Source of the DNA: Aquisalimonas sp. 2447
GTDB lineage: Bacteria > Pseudomonadota > Gammaproteobacteria > Nitrococcales > Aquisalimonadaceae
Length of the DNA: 64,000 bases
Assembly: GCF_012044895.1 (NCBI RefSeq)
Contig: NZ_CP050695.1
Span: forward strand, 1,580,501-1,644,500
Direction: 5' to 3'
Below are positions 51,830-63,882 of the stretch, piece after piece. Under the pieces are notes generated by a model. That model saw only the letters and a program-made list of their open reading frames with translations, had not been told where the DNA came from and made no database searches. The translations under genes and the position numbers were made by a program. The first letter of the stretch is position 1; every line of letters starts with the position of its first letter.

Positions 51830-52219
51830 ATGTTCAGAGCCATCAGTCGTCGTTCGCCGGAGGACACAGTCGCCGCGCTCAAGGAAGCGATCGAGTCGGA
51901 AGGCATGTATCTGCTTTGCCATATTCCGGCGTCCACCAACGTCGCGAAAATCGGCATCGAAGCACCGTTCCATCAGGTCATGGAGGTGTTTCACCCCGCT
52001 TACGCGGCTCGGGTCTGGGCCGCGCGCGAGGACGCCGGGATCGCCATCCCGGTACGCGGCCATGTGTACGTCTCCAGCGACGGCGCCGTCCGCGTGGACT
52101 GGCAGCGCCCGAGTGTCAATCTGGGCACTTATCCCGAGCCCGAGCTTGCGGTCATCGGGCGCGAGCTTGACCCCGTCTTTGAGCGCATCGTCAGTGCCGT
52201 CAACGACGCCACTGCATGA
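51830..52219 (+). CDS. DUF302-family protein
   Basis: A 129-residue cytoplasmic protein resembling the DUF302 family: SPEDTVAALKEAIESEGMYL at the start, HPAYAARVWAAREDAGIAIP in the middle and a valine-rich strand (GHVYVSSDGAVRVDW). The family's role is unknown; members often occur with sulfur or redox genes. GGGAGAG precedes the ATG. It follows the rubredoxin-reductase by 18 nt. Confidence 0.7.
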   Translation: MFRAISRRSPEDTVAALKEAIESEGMYLLCHIPASTNVAKIGIEAPFHQVMEVFHPAYAARVWAAREDAGIAIPVRGHVYVSSDGAVRVDWQRPSVNLGTYPEPELAVIGRELDPVFERIVSAVNDATA

Positions 52220-52301
52220 TCACCCCCGCGGCCAGGGATGGCAGCATTGCTTTCGGGCCGGCTCCCACACCGATGTGAGGCCGGGTCGACGGAGTTACAC
52301 C

Positions 52302-53180
52302 ATGAGCGACAAGATCCTGTACAGCGTTGAAGAGGCGGAAGAGCTCGTAAAGGCCGGCGAGGCTGTGATCCTGGATATTCGCGACGCGGATAAGTTCGCC
52401 GAGGAGCATATACCGGGGTCGGTTAATGTCTCGGACATTTTCTATTACCTGGCCGCGACCACCGATGATGGCTTGGCGGAACTGCATCAACAGTTCGCCG
52501 AGCTGTTCGGTGCCGCTGGCCTTGATGGCAGCAAGACGGCAATCGTCTGCGAAGACGCGCTGAATACGCAGTACGGTGGTTCCTGCCGTGGTTACTGGCT
52601 GCTTAGCTACCTGGGCTACCCCAGTGCGGGTATTCTGGATGGCGGGATTCGAGCGTGGAAGGCCTCCGGGCGCAGGATGACCACCGACGTGACGCAGCCA
52701 GAGCCCGTGACCTTCCCGTTAAGCCCGCGATCGGGCCTGCTTGTGACCAAGGCACAGATGCTTGCAGCGCTTGATCGCGACGATCTGGTGTTGCTGGACA
52801 ATCGTGATCGTGACGAATGGCTTGGTGAGAGCTCGTCGCCATACGGCAAGGATTTTGTGCCCCGGAAGGGACGTCTGCCCGGTGCGCTCTGGCTGGAATG
52901 GTACGAACTCATGGATGACAGCGATGTGCCTGCCTTCAAGTCATCTGCCGAAATCCGCGAAATTGCCGGCAGCCGCGGCATCGCGCCTGATGACGACGTG
53001 ATCATCTACTGCTTCAAGGGGGCGCGCGCATCCAACACCTTCGTGGCGTTGCGACAGGCCGGGTTCAGAAACCTGCGGATTTACCTGAGTTCGTGGAATG
53101 AGTGGTCCAAGGACGCCTCGCTCCCCATTGAGAGTGGCATCCCGGGTGCGGCCGCCCGCCCGGTGAAACTCTCCGCCTGA
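52302..53180 (+). CDS. Two-domain rhodanese (sulfurtransferase)
   Basis: A 292-residue protein with two rhodanese domains, as in thiosulfate and 3-mercaptopyruvate sulfurtransferases. The first domain (1-140) has LDIRDADKFAEEHIPGS and ends CEDALNTQYGGSCRGYW. The second (150-290) has LLDNRDRDEWLG and the active-site loop CFKGARASN, whose cysteine would carry the persulfide. The charge of CFKGAR suits thiosulfate or polysulfide. It is the last gene of the sigma-54 cluster, 82 nt after DUF302. Confidence 0.87.
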   Translation: MSDKILYSVEEAEELVKAGEAVILDIRDADKFAEEHIPGSVNVSDIFYYLAATTDDGLAELHQQFAELFGAAGLDGSKTAIVCEDALNTQYGGSCRGYWLLSYLGYPSAGILDGGIRAWKASGRRMTTDVTQPEPVTFPLSPRSGLLVTKAQMLAALDRDDLVLLDNRDRDEWLGESSSPYGKDFVPRKGRLPGALWLEWYELMDDSDVPAFKSSAEIREIAGSRGIAPDDDVIIYCFKGARASNTFVALRQAGFRNLRIYLSSWNEWSKDASLPIESGIPGAAARPVKLSA

Positions 53181-53184
53181 GACG

Positions 53185-53215
53185 ACGGCGCCGTGCCCGA
53201 TCGGTACGGCGCCGT
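53185..53215. terminator. Bidirectional hairpin terminator of the redox cluster
   Basis: Stem arms ACGGCGCCGT at 53185-53194 and 53206-53215 around an 11-nt loop, lying between the convergent rhodanese and padR-type genes. Each arm is itself palindromic. No T tract. Confidence 0.6.
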
Positions 53216-53238
53216 TCAGGACCGCGTCGGTGTGTCCG

Positions 53239-53766
53239 TCAGTCTGCGTGCGCCGGCGTAAGCGTTTGGCGGTTCTCTTCGATGTAGTTGCACGCGGCGC
53301 GTAGCAGCGCGACTCCGAAACCGGCTGCGAACCGCATGCCGGCCGGGGCCTTCGCGCCATCGTCCTGGAGCCATGTATCGGCCTCGGCGATGTCCTCGCG
53401 GAATTCCTGTTCACGCTCGTCCAACAGCCGCCGCAGACAATCCGCTGGCAGGTAGTGGGCGAAACAAAGCAAAGCCAGAAACTCCGAGCGCACGCGGTGG
53501 CGGCCCGGCGACTGTTGCAGCGATGCGACGAAGGCTTGTTCGCCTGCTGCGGTCAGGTGGTAGGTTTTCTTGTCCGGCCGGCTGTGCTGCGAGATTTCCT
53601 GGCATTCGACCAGACCCTCGTCCAGCAGTGACGCCAGAGCCGGGTAGATGGAGCCGTAGCTGACCCGCATGAAATGGCCGAATCGTTCCATGAGGAGCTT
53701 ACGAATTTCGTAGCCGGAGGCAGAGCCCTCGGTGAGCACACCGAGACAGAGGGTGCGGGTGTCCAG
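53239..53766 (-). CDS. PadR-family transcriptional regulator (probable CTG start)
   Basis: A 175-residue PadR-type winged-helix repressor: GSASGYEIRKLLMERFGHF, VSYGSIYPALASLLDEGLV and the wing RPDKKTYHLTAAGEQA. The family N-terminus (here DTRTLCLGVLTEG) is encoded upstream of the first GTG, and the only start in frame with a ribosome site is a CTG at 53764-53766, with GAGG 9 nt before it. A start at the GTG at 53739 would remove part of the first helix. The C-terminal half is helical and could bind ligands. The ABC exporter gene nearby on the same strand is a possible target. Confidence 0.75.
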   Translation of the reverse strand: MDTRTLCLGVLTEGSASGYEIRKLLMERFGHFMRVSYGSIYPALASLLDEGLVECQEISQHSRPDKKTYHLTAAGEQAFVASLQQSPGRHRVRSEFLALLCFAHYLPADCLRRLLDEREQEFREDIAEADTWLQDDGAKAPAGMRFAAGFGVALLRAACNYIEENRQTLTPAHAD

Positions 53767-53924
53767 TGACGTTATCCTCGGAAGCAGCAGTAGATACGGT
53801 AACGCGGCAATTTTATAGCATGGGTTCCTCTCGGGTCTTAGATTTTTTTGTCCCTGCAGGCGTTGTCATTATGCCGGAATGGTGCGTTGCACCATCACCT
53901 GCGCGCCCTGGCTGCCGTTGCCTG

Positions 53925-55733
53925 TCAGCCGCCGGTTCGGGCCGCTGCACGAGGCGCTCCCTGGTCGAACTGGAGTGCTGCCAGGTGGGCATATAGCGGG
54001 CTTTCCTCCAGAAGCCGGGCATGGCGCCCCTGGGCTTCAATGCGGCCGCCCTCCATGACCACAATGCGGTCGGCAGACTGTACCGTCGCCAGGCGATGGG
54101 CGATCACCAGACTGGTGCGGTCGCGCATCAGGTCGGTGAGAGCCGCCTGGATACGGGCCTCGCTGTCGGCATCCAGGCTGCTGGTTGCCTCATCCAGCAG
54201 TAGCAACGCCGGGTCGCGGAGAATCGCCCGGGCGATGGCCAGGCGCTGGCGCTGTCCGCCGGAGAGTTGCACACCTCCGGGACCGAGGGGGGTGTCGAAG
54301 CCCTGGGGCAGCTGGTCCAGGAACTCGGTGCAGTGCGCGGCGGTGGCGGCACGGCGTACGGCAGCATCGTCCGCCTGTGGCCAGCCATAGCGGATGTTGT
54401 CCCAGGCGGTGCCGGTGAACAGCGTCGGCTCCTGGGCGACCAGGCCGATCCGGCCGCGCAGCTCCGCCGGATCCAGGCTGCGCAGGTCCTGGCCGTCGAA
54501 CAGCACGCGCCCCGAGGACGGATCGTAGAAGCGTAGCAACAGGCCGAACAGGGTGCTCTTGCCCGCCCCGGAAGGTCCCACCAGGGCAACCCGCTCGCCG
54601 GGTCGCACTTCCAGGTCGACACCGCGGAGCACCGGTATCTGCGGACGTCCCGGATAAGCGAACTCGACCCGGTCGAGGGTCACCGCGCCCCGCGCGGGCC
54701 GGTTCATTGGCACCGGCGACGGCGGTGCCTGGATGGAGGGCTGCGCTCGCAGTAGTTCCATCAGGCGCTCGGTGGCGCCGGCGGCACGGAACAGCTCGCC
54801 GGAGACTTCCGACACCGCGCCGGTGGCACCGGCTGCCAGTACCGCGTAGAAGACGAATGCGGAGAGTTCGCCGCCGGACATGCGTCCGGCGAGGACGTCG
54901 TGGCCTCCCTGCCAGAGAATGATGCCCACGGCGGTGAAGGCGAGGCCCATGGCCATGCCCAGCAGCCAGGCCCGTTGGCGGATGCGGGCCATGGCGGTGG
55001 CAAAGGCCGCATCCACGTGGCCCGCAAAGCGTTGCCGGTCGTGCTGCTCATGGCCGAAGGCCTGCACCGTGTGAATGCCCTGCAGAGTTTCACCGGCAAA
55101 GCTGCCGACGTCGGCCACCCGGTCCTGACTGGAGCGGGAGAGCCGCCGCACCCGGCGACCGAAGAACAGGATCGGGATCAGTACCAGCGGCAGCCCGATC
55201 AGCACCAGCGCAGTGAGTCGGGGGCTGGTGATGAACAGCATGATTACGGCACCGACGAGCAGCAAAAGATTGCGCACGGCGATGGAGAACGACGAGCCGA
55301 GAATGGTCTGCAGCACGCTGGTATCGGTGGTCAGGCGGGACTGGATCTCGCCCACGCCGTTGACCTCGAAGAATGCCGGTTCCTGTCGGGTGACGTGGTC
55401 GAATACCGCCTTGCGCAGATCCGCGGCAACCCGCTCGCCGATCCAGGACACCAGGTAGAAGCGCACCGCCGACGCCAGGGCCATGAGCAGGATGATGCCC
55501 AGAGTTATCGCCAGTAGCCGGTCGAGCTGCTGCGGGTCGTCGCCCAGGAAGCCCTGGTCCACCACCAGGCGCAGGGCCTGGCCCACGGCCAGTACGCTGC
55601 CGGCGGCCACGAGCAGCGCCACCACCGCAGCCGCCACGCGCCGGCGGTAGGTGGCGAGAAAGCGCAGCAGATGCGTCAGCGGCTCCAGGCGGTGTGGCGT
55701 GCCATCGGCTGCGGATTCCAGGTGCGAGACCAT
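53925..55733 (-). CDS. ABC-type exporter, fused permease-ATPase (MsbA/lipid or multidrug type)
   Basis: A 602-residue half-transporter. The N-terminal transmembrane domain has six helices (about 30-310) with the coupling-helix motif [22 protein letters not shown]. The ATPase domain (about 340-590) has Walker [10 protein letters not shown], signature LSGGQRQR, Walker [13 protein letters not shown] and H-loop IAHRLAT. It should form a homodimer exporting lipids or drugs. It lies divergent from ttcA and about 160 bp beyond the start of the PadR-type gene. Confidence 0.92.
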   Translation of the reverse strand: MVSHLESAADGTPHRLEPLTHLLRFLATYRRRVAAAVVALLVAAGSVLAVGQALRLVVDQGFLGDDPQQLDRLLAITLGIILLMALASAVRFYLVSWIGERVAADLRKAVFDHVTRQEPAFFEVNGVGEIQSRLTTDTSVLQTILGSSFSIAVRNLLLLVGAVIMLFITSPRLTALVLIGLPLVLIPILFFGRRVRRLSRSSQDRVADVGSFAGETLQGIHTVQAFGHEQHDRQRFAGHVDAAFATAMARIRQRAWLLGMAMGLAFTAVGIILWQGGHDVLAGRMSGGELSAFVFYAVLAAGATGAVSEVSGELFRAAGATERLMELLRAQPSIQAPPSPVPMNRPARGAVTLDRVEFAYPGRPQIPVLRGVDLEVRPGERVALVGPSGAGKSTLFGLLLRFYDPSSGRVLFDGQDLRSLDPAELRGRIGLVAQEPTLFTGTAWDNIRYGWPQADDAAVRRAATAAHCTEFLDQLPQGFDTPLGPGGVQLSGGQRQRLAIARAILRDPALLLLDEATSSLDADSEARIQAALTDLMRDRTSLVIAHRLATVQSADRIVVMEGGRIEAQGRHARLLEESPLYAHLAALQFDQGAPRAAARTGG

Positions 55734-55861
55734 TCCCAGTGTCCTGTAACCTTGGGCAAATGCTCATGGGCGAGCATTGTACGATAACCCTGCACGCTTG
55801 GGTCGCGCAGGCCCGCGATGGTATAAACACGCTCCCCGAATCAACCGCGTCGGCTGCTGCC

Positions 55862-56716
55862 ATGAACCTCAAGTCCCTGGAAAAGCGCCTCACCTATCTC
55901 ACCGCCAATGCGATCCGCGACTACCGCATGATCGAGGACGGCGACCGCATCATGGTGTGCCTTTCCGGCGGCAAGGATTCATACGCCATGCTGGAGATGC
56001 TCAGGCACCTGCAGCAGCGCGCACCGGTGCGCTTCGAACTCACCGCCGTCAATCTGGACCAGAAGCAGCCCGGCTGGCCCGAGCACGTGCTCCCGGATTA
56101 TCTGGATAGCCTCGGGGTGACCTACCGCATTCTCGAGCAGGACACCTACAGTGTGGTTAAAAGCGTCCTGCCGGAAGGCAAGACCATGTGCTCGCTGTGC
56201 TCGCGGCTGCGCCGGGGCGCCCTGTACACGGCGGCCGAGGAAATGGGCATGACCAAGATCGCTCTGGGCCACCACCGGGACGATCTGGTGGAGACACTGT
56301 TCCTGAACATGTTCTATGGCGGCCGCCTGGCCACTATGCCGCCGAAACTCAAGAGCAACGACGGCCGGCATGTGGTGATCCGGCCCCTGGCCTACGTGCC
56401 GGAGCGCTATCTGGAGGACTACGCCGAGCGCAAGGCGTTTCCCATCATCCCCTGCAATCTCTGCGGCTCCCAGCCCAACCTCAAGCGTGCCGAGATCAAG
56501 CGCATGGTGCGGGAGTGGGAGGAGGCCGACCCCAATCGGCTGAATGTCATCCTGCGCAGCATGCAGAACGTCCGGCCGTCACATCTGGCGGACGACGACC
56601 TGTACGATTTCGAAGGCCTGCAGGGGAGTGTGGCACCCGGTATGCCGGACCCGGTCACCGGGGAAGAAGACGCCTTCGCGGGTCTTGCCGTGGCCACGGA
56701 CGGCCCGGGTCACTGA
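55862..56716 (+). CDS. ttcA: TtcA, tRNA cytidine(32) 2-thiolation ATPase
   Basis: A 284-residue TtcA. The PP-loop SGGKDS (about residues 37-42) adenylates C32 of tRNA; the Fe-S ligands are in [10 protein letters not shown] and [10 protein letters not shown]. The start [21 protein letters not shown] corresponds to the usual N-terminus; the longer open frame upstream is intergenic. It modifies cytidine 32 to 2-thiocytidine using sulfur from IscS. It is divergent from the ABC exporter gene. Confidence 0.95.
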   Translation: MNLKSLEKRLTYLTANAIRDYRMIEDGDRIMVCLSGGKDSYAMLEMLRHLQQRAPVRFELTAVNLDQKQPGWPEHVLPDYLDSLGVTYRILEQDTYSVVKSVLPEGKTMCSLCSRLRRGALYTAAEEMGMTKIALGHHRDDLVETLFLNMFYGGRLATMPPKLKSNDGRHVVIRPLAYVPERYLEDYAERKAFPIIPCNLCGSQPNLKRAEIKRMVREWEEADPNRLNVILRSMQNVRPSHLADDDLYDFEGLQGSVAPGMPDPVTGEEDAFAGLAVATDGPGH

Positions 56717-56853
56717 CCTGCGCGGAATCACGGGCTCCATTCCGGCGCGACCTGCGTTATGCTGATCCGCCGCAACGCGCCAGCCGCGCCGATCCACCGT
56801 CCGGCGTTCTCCCGCGCGGGGGAGATCGTCAGCCAACCAGGAGGCAAGGGTTC

Positions 56854-57456
56854 ATGAGCACCGAGCACGAGCCGGTTACACCATCCGAAGCGCGCGCCTA
56901 CGAGGCCAAGACCCGCCGTGAATTGTGGATCGGCCTGGCAACCCTGGTGGGCGTGGTGGTGCTGGTGATCATCGCGGTCATGGAGGCCCGTTTCCGTGGT
57001 GGCCTGGACGATCCGCGCCCCAGCGCGGCGATGGACGCCACCATGAAGGGGGTTATCGACCAGTTGGGCCCGCTGCCGGGGGATGCCCGGGAAATCGTGC
57101 TGACCACGCGCGGTGAGCGACCGGCGCGCTACGAAGTGGTGGTTCGCGACGGCGACGGAGAGCGGCTGTTCGAACTCGCTCGTGGTGCACGCACGGCGGG
57201 GTTGATCGAACACGGCGCACGAGCCGGTGATGCCGTGAACTTCCGGGTCGAGCTCACGATTGATCGGGATGGCAATCTGCAGGGTGTCTACCGTCCCGAT
57301 CGCGGGGTGCCCGTGGAGCGCTACCAGCAGATCGCGGCCGCCGTGCTGCGGGACACGTTCATCGCCTGGCACGCCCATGCCAGTCACCCGGCGCCAGAGG
57401 TCGAGGAGCAGTCACGCGATGTGATCCACGCCGGCTGGGACCGGGTGATGGACTGA
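56854..57456 (+). CDS. Single-pass membrane protein, function unknown
   Basis: A 200-residue protein with a cytoplasmic N-terminus (STEHEPVTPSEARAYEAKTR), one transmembrane helix at about 25-43 (LWIGLATLVGVVVLVIIAV) and a soluble periplasmic domain with a mixed alpha/beta pattern. I do not recognise the family. AGGAGG lies 9 nt before the ATG. It lies between ttcA and tRNA-Leu, and is followed by no clear terminator. Confidence 0.65.
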   Translation: MSTEHEPVTPSEARAYEAKTRRELWIGLATLVGVVVLVIIAVMEARFRGGLDDPRPSAAMDATMKGVIDQLGPLPGDAREIVLTTRGERPARYEVVVRDGDGERLFELARGARTAGLIEHGARAGDAVNFRVELTIDRDGNLQGVYRPDRGVPVERYQQIAAAVLRDTFIAWHAHASHPAPEVEEQSRDVIHAGWDRVMD

Positions 57457-57564
57457 CGCCGGCGCGGGGGCGCACCAGGGCCGTCTCCTGCGGGCCTGGT
57501 GCGCCTTGCTGCCAAGTGTGGCAGAATCCCGCTCCGGTGGCATGGTCCACTGTTTTTGCCACGC

Positions 57565-57650
57565 GCCCCGGTGGCGGAACTGGTAGACGCGCTCGACTCA
57601 AAATCGAGTGGCCTTTGGCCGTGGGAGTTCGACTCTCCCCCGGGGCACCA
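57565..57650 (+). tRNA. tRNA-Leu (CAA)
   Basis: An 86-nt class II tRNA with acceptor stem GCCCCGG, anticodon loop CTCAAAA giving anticodon CAA (codon UUG), a long variable arm (TGGCCTTTGGCCG), T loop GAGTTCGACTC and encoded CCA. It lies 79 nt before queA. Confidence 0.96.
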
Positions 57651-57729
57651 CTCCCGTAACGCCGATGAACCCTGGCGCCGGTTCCGGCGTCTGCTGCGCG
57701 TCGCCGGGACGCCACGGACCGCTCCGCCC

Positions 57730-59888
<2,159 letters not shown>

Positions 59889-59998
59889 CGCCTGCGCGGC
59901 AGCGCCCCAGCTGTGGCATAATCCGCTGTTTCGGTTTGACGCCCGGCACCGGGCAATGCATTGTTTGCGTCGTTTTGCCATCAACAAGAGGCTGATCC

Positions 59999-60361
59999 AT
60001 GGAACTGCTCGACTTCTTCATTTCCAGTGCGCATGCCCAGCAGGGCGAGGGCGCTGGCTGGACAGCACTGCTGTTTCCCATTGCGCTGATCGCCATCTTC
60101 TATTTCCTGCTGATCCGGCCCCAGGCCAAGCGTGCTAAAGAGCACAAGAAACTGGTTTCGGAACTCGCCAAGGGTGACGAAGTCATTACGCAGGGAGGCC
60201 TTCTAGGGCGTATTACCGAGGTGGATGAAACCTTCATCACCATGGAAATCAATGACAACAACCAGGTGAAGGTGCAGAAAAACGCGGTCTCCCAGGTCGT
60301 GCCCAAGGGCACCATCAAGGGCAAGGCCGATCCCGGCGAGGCGAAGAAGGCCAGCAAGTAA
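59999..60361 (+). CDS. yajC: YajC, Sec translocon accessory protein
   Basis: A 120-residue inner-membrane protein: one helix at about 21-41 (LLFPIALIAIFYFLLIRPQAK) and a cytoplasmic domain with KGDEVITQGGLLGRI. It associates with SecDF and SecYEG. AGAGG precedes the ATG. secD follows after 18 nt, the usual yajC-secD-secF order. Confidence 0.96.
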   Translation: MELLDFFISSAHAQQGEGAGWTALLFPIALIAIFYFLLIRPQAKRAKEHKKLVSELAKGDEVITQGGLLGRITEVDETFITMEINDNNQVKVQKNAVSQVVPKGTIKGKADPGEAKKASK

Positions 60362-60379
60362 GCACAAGGCTGCGGTGCA

Positions 60380-62251
60380 ATGAATCGTTACCCGCTATGG
60401 AAGTACATGATCCTGATCGTGGCCGTCGTGGCCGGCGCGCTGTATGCCTTGCCGAATCTCTTCGGCGAGGATCCGGCGGTGCAGATCACCCCGGTGCGAG
60501 ACGCCGTGGAGCTCTCCGAGATCGAGAGCCAGGCGCTGTCAGCGCTCGAAGACGAGGGCATGGATTATGTCGTCAGCGAGGTGGATGGCGAGCGGGTTCT
60601 GATTCGCTTCAGTAGTCAGGACGAGCAGGTGCGCGCCGCCGATATGCTGCGCGCGACCCTGGGCCGGGATGTGACGGTGGCCCTGAACCTGGCGCCGGCC
60701 ACACCAGAGTGGCTGCGAGCCATCAACGCTGCGCCGATGTACCTGGGCCTGGACCTGCGTGGCGGCGTACATTTCCTTATGCAGGTGGACATGGATGCCG
60801 CGGTGACCAACAGCCTGGAGCGCTATCAAACGGACTTCCGCCGTCTGCTGCGCGACGAGCGCATCCGCTACGGCGCCATCGAGGTAGGCGAAGACAACCG
60901 CATCGTTTCGCGTTTCCGTGATGCCGCCGACCGTGAGCGGGCGGTGGAGTTGTTGCGCGGCGAATACACGGAACTCGATTTCAGCCAGGAAGAGCGAGAC
61001 GGGCAGTACTGGCTGGAGGCCGCCGTCCCGGAAGAGGAAATGGAGGAGATCCGGCGCTTTGCGGTGCAGCAGAACGTAACCACGCTGCGCAACAGGGTGA
61101 ACGAGCTGGGGGTGGCCGAGCCGGTGATTCAGCAGCAGGGTTCGGACCGGATCGTCGTCCAGTTGCCCGGGGTCCAGGATACCGCGCGGGCGAAGGAGAT
61201 CATCGGTACCACCGCCACGCTGGAGTTCCGGATGGTGGACGAGGATCATTATCCGTATCGGGGCGAGGCCGATGACCCGGCACCTCCGGGCACGGTGAAG
61301 TACCCGACCCGGAATCCGCGCTACGGGGATCACGTGATTCTCGAGCGCGAGGTCATGCTCACCGGCGAGTACATCATCGATGCCTCCTCCGGGATCGATC
61401 AGGAAACGGGTGGATCGGAGGTGAATATCCGCCTCAGCTCCGCCGGGGGTGATATTTTCAACCGCGCCACGCGGGAGAACGTCGGCAATCGCATGGCCGT
61501 GGTGTTCATCGAGAGCCGTCAGGAGACCCGGGAGGAGGACGGCGAGACGGTGACGGAGCGTGTCCGCACCGAAGAAGTCATCAACGTGGCCACTATCCAG
61601 GAACCCTTGTCCAACCGGTTCCGCATTACCGGACTGGAGAGCAGTACCGCCGCCCGGGATCTTGCGCTGCTGCTCCGTGCCGGCGCACTGGCGGCGCCCA
61701 TCGACATCATCGAGGAGCGCACCGTCGGCCCGAGCATGGGGCAGGAGAACATCGAGCGCGGTTTCATGGCGGTCGTGATCGGCTTCGCGCTGGTGGTCCT
61801 GTTCATGGCGGTCTATTACCGGGTGTTCGGCCTGATTGCCAATATGGCGCTGACACTGAACCTGGTTTTCATCGTTGCCATCCTGTCTCTGCTACAGGCG
61901 ACCCTTACGCTGCCAGGTATCGCCGGCATCGTGCTCACGGTGGGTATGGCGGTGGATGCCAACGTGCTCATATTCCAGCGAATACGTGAAGAGCTCGCGG
62001 CAGGACTGTCGCCGCAGCAGGCGATCCACTCGGGTTATGCGAAGGCGCTGTCCACCATTGCGGACGCCAACATCACCACCCTCATCGCGGCACTGGTGCT
62101 GTTCCTGTTCGGTACCGGGCCAGTGCAGGGCTTCGCTGTGACACTGTCCATCGGCATTCTGACGTCCATGTTCACGGCAATCCTCGGCACCCGGGCCGTG
62201 GTGAATCTCATATACGGCCGCAGGCGGCGCCTGACGCGGCTGGCGATCTGA
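60380..62251 (+). CDS. secD: SecD, protein translocase subunit
   Basis: A 623-residue SecD: first transmembrane helix at about 8-27, a large periplasmic domain (LGLDLRGGVHFLMQVDMD at the start of P1, and VQLPGVQDTARAKEIIG), then five helices with SMGQENIERG, MALTLNLVFI and the GMAVDANVLIFQRIREEL motif that carries the proton-path aspartate. It uses the proton gradient to pull exported proteins out of SecYEG. It is coupled to secF 21 nt downstream. Confidence 0.97.
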   Translation: MNRYPLWKYMILIVAVVAGALYALPNLFGEDPAVQITPVRDAVELSEIESQALSALEDEGMDYVVSEVDGERVLIRFSSQDEQVRAADMLRATLGRDVTVALNLAPATPEWLRAINAAPMYLGLDLRGGVHFLMQVDMDAAVTNSLERYQTDFRRLLRDERIRYGAIEVGEDNRIVSRFRDAADRERAVELLRGEYTELDFSQEERDGQYWLEAAVPEEEMEEIRRFAVQQNVTTLRNRVNELGVAEPVIQQQGSDRIVVQLPGVQDTARAKEIIGTTATLEFRMVDEDHYPYRGEADDPAPPGTVKYPTRNPRYGDHVILEREVMLTGEYIIDASSGIDQETGGSEVNIRLSSAGGDIFNRATRENVGNRMAVVFIESRQETREEDGETVTERVRTEEVINVATIQEPLSNRFRITGLESSTAARDLALLLRAGALAAPIDIIEERTVGPSMGQENIERGFMAVVIGFALVVLFMAVYYRVFGLIANMALTLNLVFIVAILSLLQATLTLPGIAGIVLTVGMAVDANVLIFQRIREELAAGLSPQQAIHSGYAKALSTIADANITTLIAALVLFLFGTGPVQGFAVTLSIGILTSMFTAILGTRAVVNLIYGRRRRLTRLAI

Positions 62252-62272
62252 GCAGGGAGTGGGTGACAGCGC

Positions 62273-63241
62273 ATGTGGCTATTCAATAAGACGCCCAGCA
62301 TCGATTTCATGCGCCATCGCCGCCTCGCAGCGGTGGTGTCGGTGGTGTTGCTGGGGCTTGCCATTGCCGTCGTGGCGGTTCGCGGACTGAACTTCGGCAT
62401 CGACTTCACCGGCGGTACGGTGGTGGAAGTGGGCTTCCCGGAAGCCGTGGACCTGACCCAGGTGCGTCAGACCCTGGACGACGGCGGGTATGACGGCGCC
62501 ATCGTCCAGCATTTCGGTACGGCCCGGGATGTGATGATTCGCCTGGCGCCCCAGGAAGATCAGGAAGAGGCCGAGGAGCTCAGTAATCGCGTCCTGCAGA
62601 CACTGGACGCGGAATTCCCGGACGTGGAACTGCGGCGTGTGGAGTTCGTTGGGCCGCAGATCGGCGAGGAACTGACAGAGCAGGGTGCTCTGGCGATGCT
62701 GGGTGCCCTTGGCTGTATCCTGCTCTATGTTGCATTCCGCTTCGAGTACCGTTTCGCCGCGGGTTCCGTTGCCGCCCTGGTGCACGACATGGTTCTGGTG
62801 TTCGGTATCCTGTCGCTGTTCCAGATCTCCTTCGATCTGAGTGTCCTGGCCGCAATGCTGGCCGTGGTCGGTTACTCGCTGAACGACACCATCGTGGTGT
62901 TCGACCGGATCCGCGAGAATTTCGTGCGAATGCGCAAGGGCACCACCGAGGACGTGATGAATACGTCCATCAACCAGACGCTGTCGCGGACGTTGGTGAC
63001 CTCTTTCACGACGCTGCTGGTGGTGCTGTCGCTTTATTTCCTCGGCGGCGAGGTGATTTCCGGTTTCGCGTTCACCCTGTTCGTTGGCGTGCTTGTCGGA
63101 ACCTATTCTTCCATCTTCGTGGCGAGTGCATCGGCCCTGGCCATGGGCGTGACCAAGTACGACCTGCAGCCGCCGGCCAAGGAAGGCGTCGACGAGGAAG
63201 GCGAGGAGGGTGGTGCGGACCAGACGGGGGCGCGTCCGTAA
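62273..63241 (+). CDS. secF: SecF, protein translocase subunit
   Basis: A 322-residue SecF: N-terminal helix, GLNFGIDFTGGTVVEV, and helices 2-6 with VGPQIGEEL, the AVVGYSLNDTIVVFDRIREN motif matching the SecD aspartate helix, and a charged C-terminal tail (KEGVDEEGEEGG). It forms a complex with SecD and YajC. The last gene of the queA-tgt-yajC-secDF row. Confidence 0.97.
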   Translation: MWLFNKTPSIDFMRHRRLAAVVSVVLLGLAIAVVAVRGLNFGIDFTGGTVVEVGFPEAVDLTQVRQTLDDGGYDGAIVQHFGTARDVMIRLAPQEDQEEAEELSNRVLQTLDAEFPDVELRRVEFVGPQIGEELTEQGALAMLGALGCILLYVAFRFEYRFAAGSVAALVHDMVLVFGILSLFQISFDLSVLAAMLAVVGYSLNDTIVVFDRIRENFVRMRKGTTEDVMNTSINQTLSRTLVTSFTTLLVVLSLYFLGGEVISGFAFTLFVGVLVGTYSSIFVASASALAMGVTKYDLQPPAKEGVDEEGEEGGADQTGARP

Positions 63242-63253
63242 GGCCCGCCAACC

Positions 63254-63799
63254 TCAGAAGGTCCAGCGGGCGCCTACGCTCAGTGCGGAAAAATCGAAAT
63301 CGCTGGCGTCCAGGTAGCGGATGTAGTCCAGGTTGAGATGGGCGCCGTCCGCCACCTGGAAGTCCAGGCCCAGGCCGATGCTGACGCCGGAGTCGCTTTC
63401 ACTGAAGCTGTCGCCAGCGGCGTCCCGGCCGCTGATCTCCACGCCCGCAATGCCCATGACACCGTACAGCGACGTATAGCGAGTGATGGGGAGATCCCCC
63501 CGGGCGAGAACGGCATAGAGCCAGTCGAGTTCCCGGCGTTCGCCGCTGGAGCGGTCGGTGCCACTGGCACCCAGATGTGTTTCCAGGGAGAACTGCGGGG
63601 TGAGCTGCAACCCGAGGCGGCCACGCACGCCCAGGGAAGAAAAGTCTTCTCCACCATCCTCGTCGTAGAACCAGTTCATCGCGTCCATGCCAACGTAGAA
63701 ACGGTCCTCGGCGACGGCCTGGGTGGTGCTCATCACCGCCAGTAGCGCGCTAACCGCGGTGACAATGACGGGGTGATGCGGAGCGGGATGCCGGTGCAT
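63254..63799 (-). CDS. OmpA/OmpX-like outer-membrane beta-barrel protein
   Basis: A 181-residue exported barrel protein: signal peptide ending near AVA-ED, alternating beta strands (RFYVGMDAMNWFYDEDGG; LGVRGRLGLQLTPQFSLETH; VSIGLGLDFQV) and C-terminal phenylalanine (VGARWTF), the usual barrel-assembly signal. It looks like the small OMP_b-brl family with eight strands. AGGAG precedes the ATG. It faces secF convergently with 12 bp between. Confidence 0.82.
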   Translation of the reverse strand: MHRHPAPHHPVIVTAVSALLAVMSTTQAVAEDRFYVGMDAMNWFYDEDGGEDFSSLGVRGRLGLQLTPQFSLETHLGASGTDRSSGERRELDWLYAVLARGDLPITRYTSLYGVMGIAGVEISGRDAAGDSFSESDSGVSIGLGLDFQVADGAHLNLDYIRYLDASDFDFSALSVGARWTF

Positions 63800-63882
63800 G
63801 GTAACTCCTGACTGAACGGGGCTGTGTCCGGGAATAATACCCTTCTACACGGCGAGTCGATATACGAGAGAGGTGATGGACC

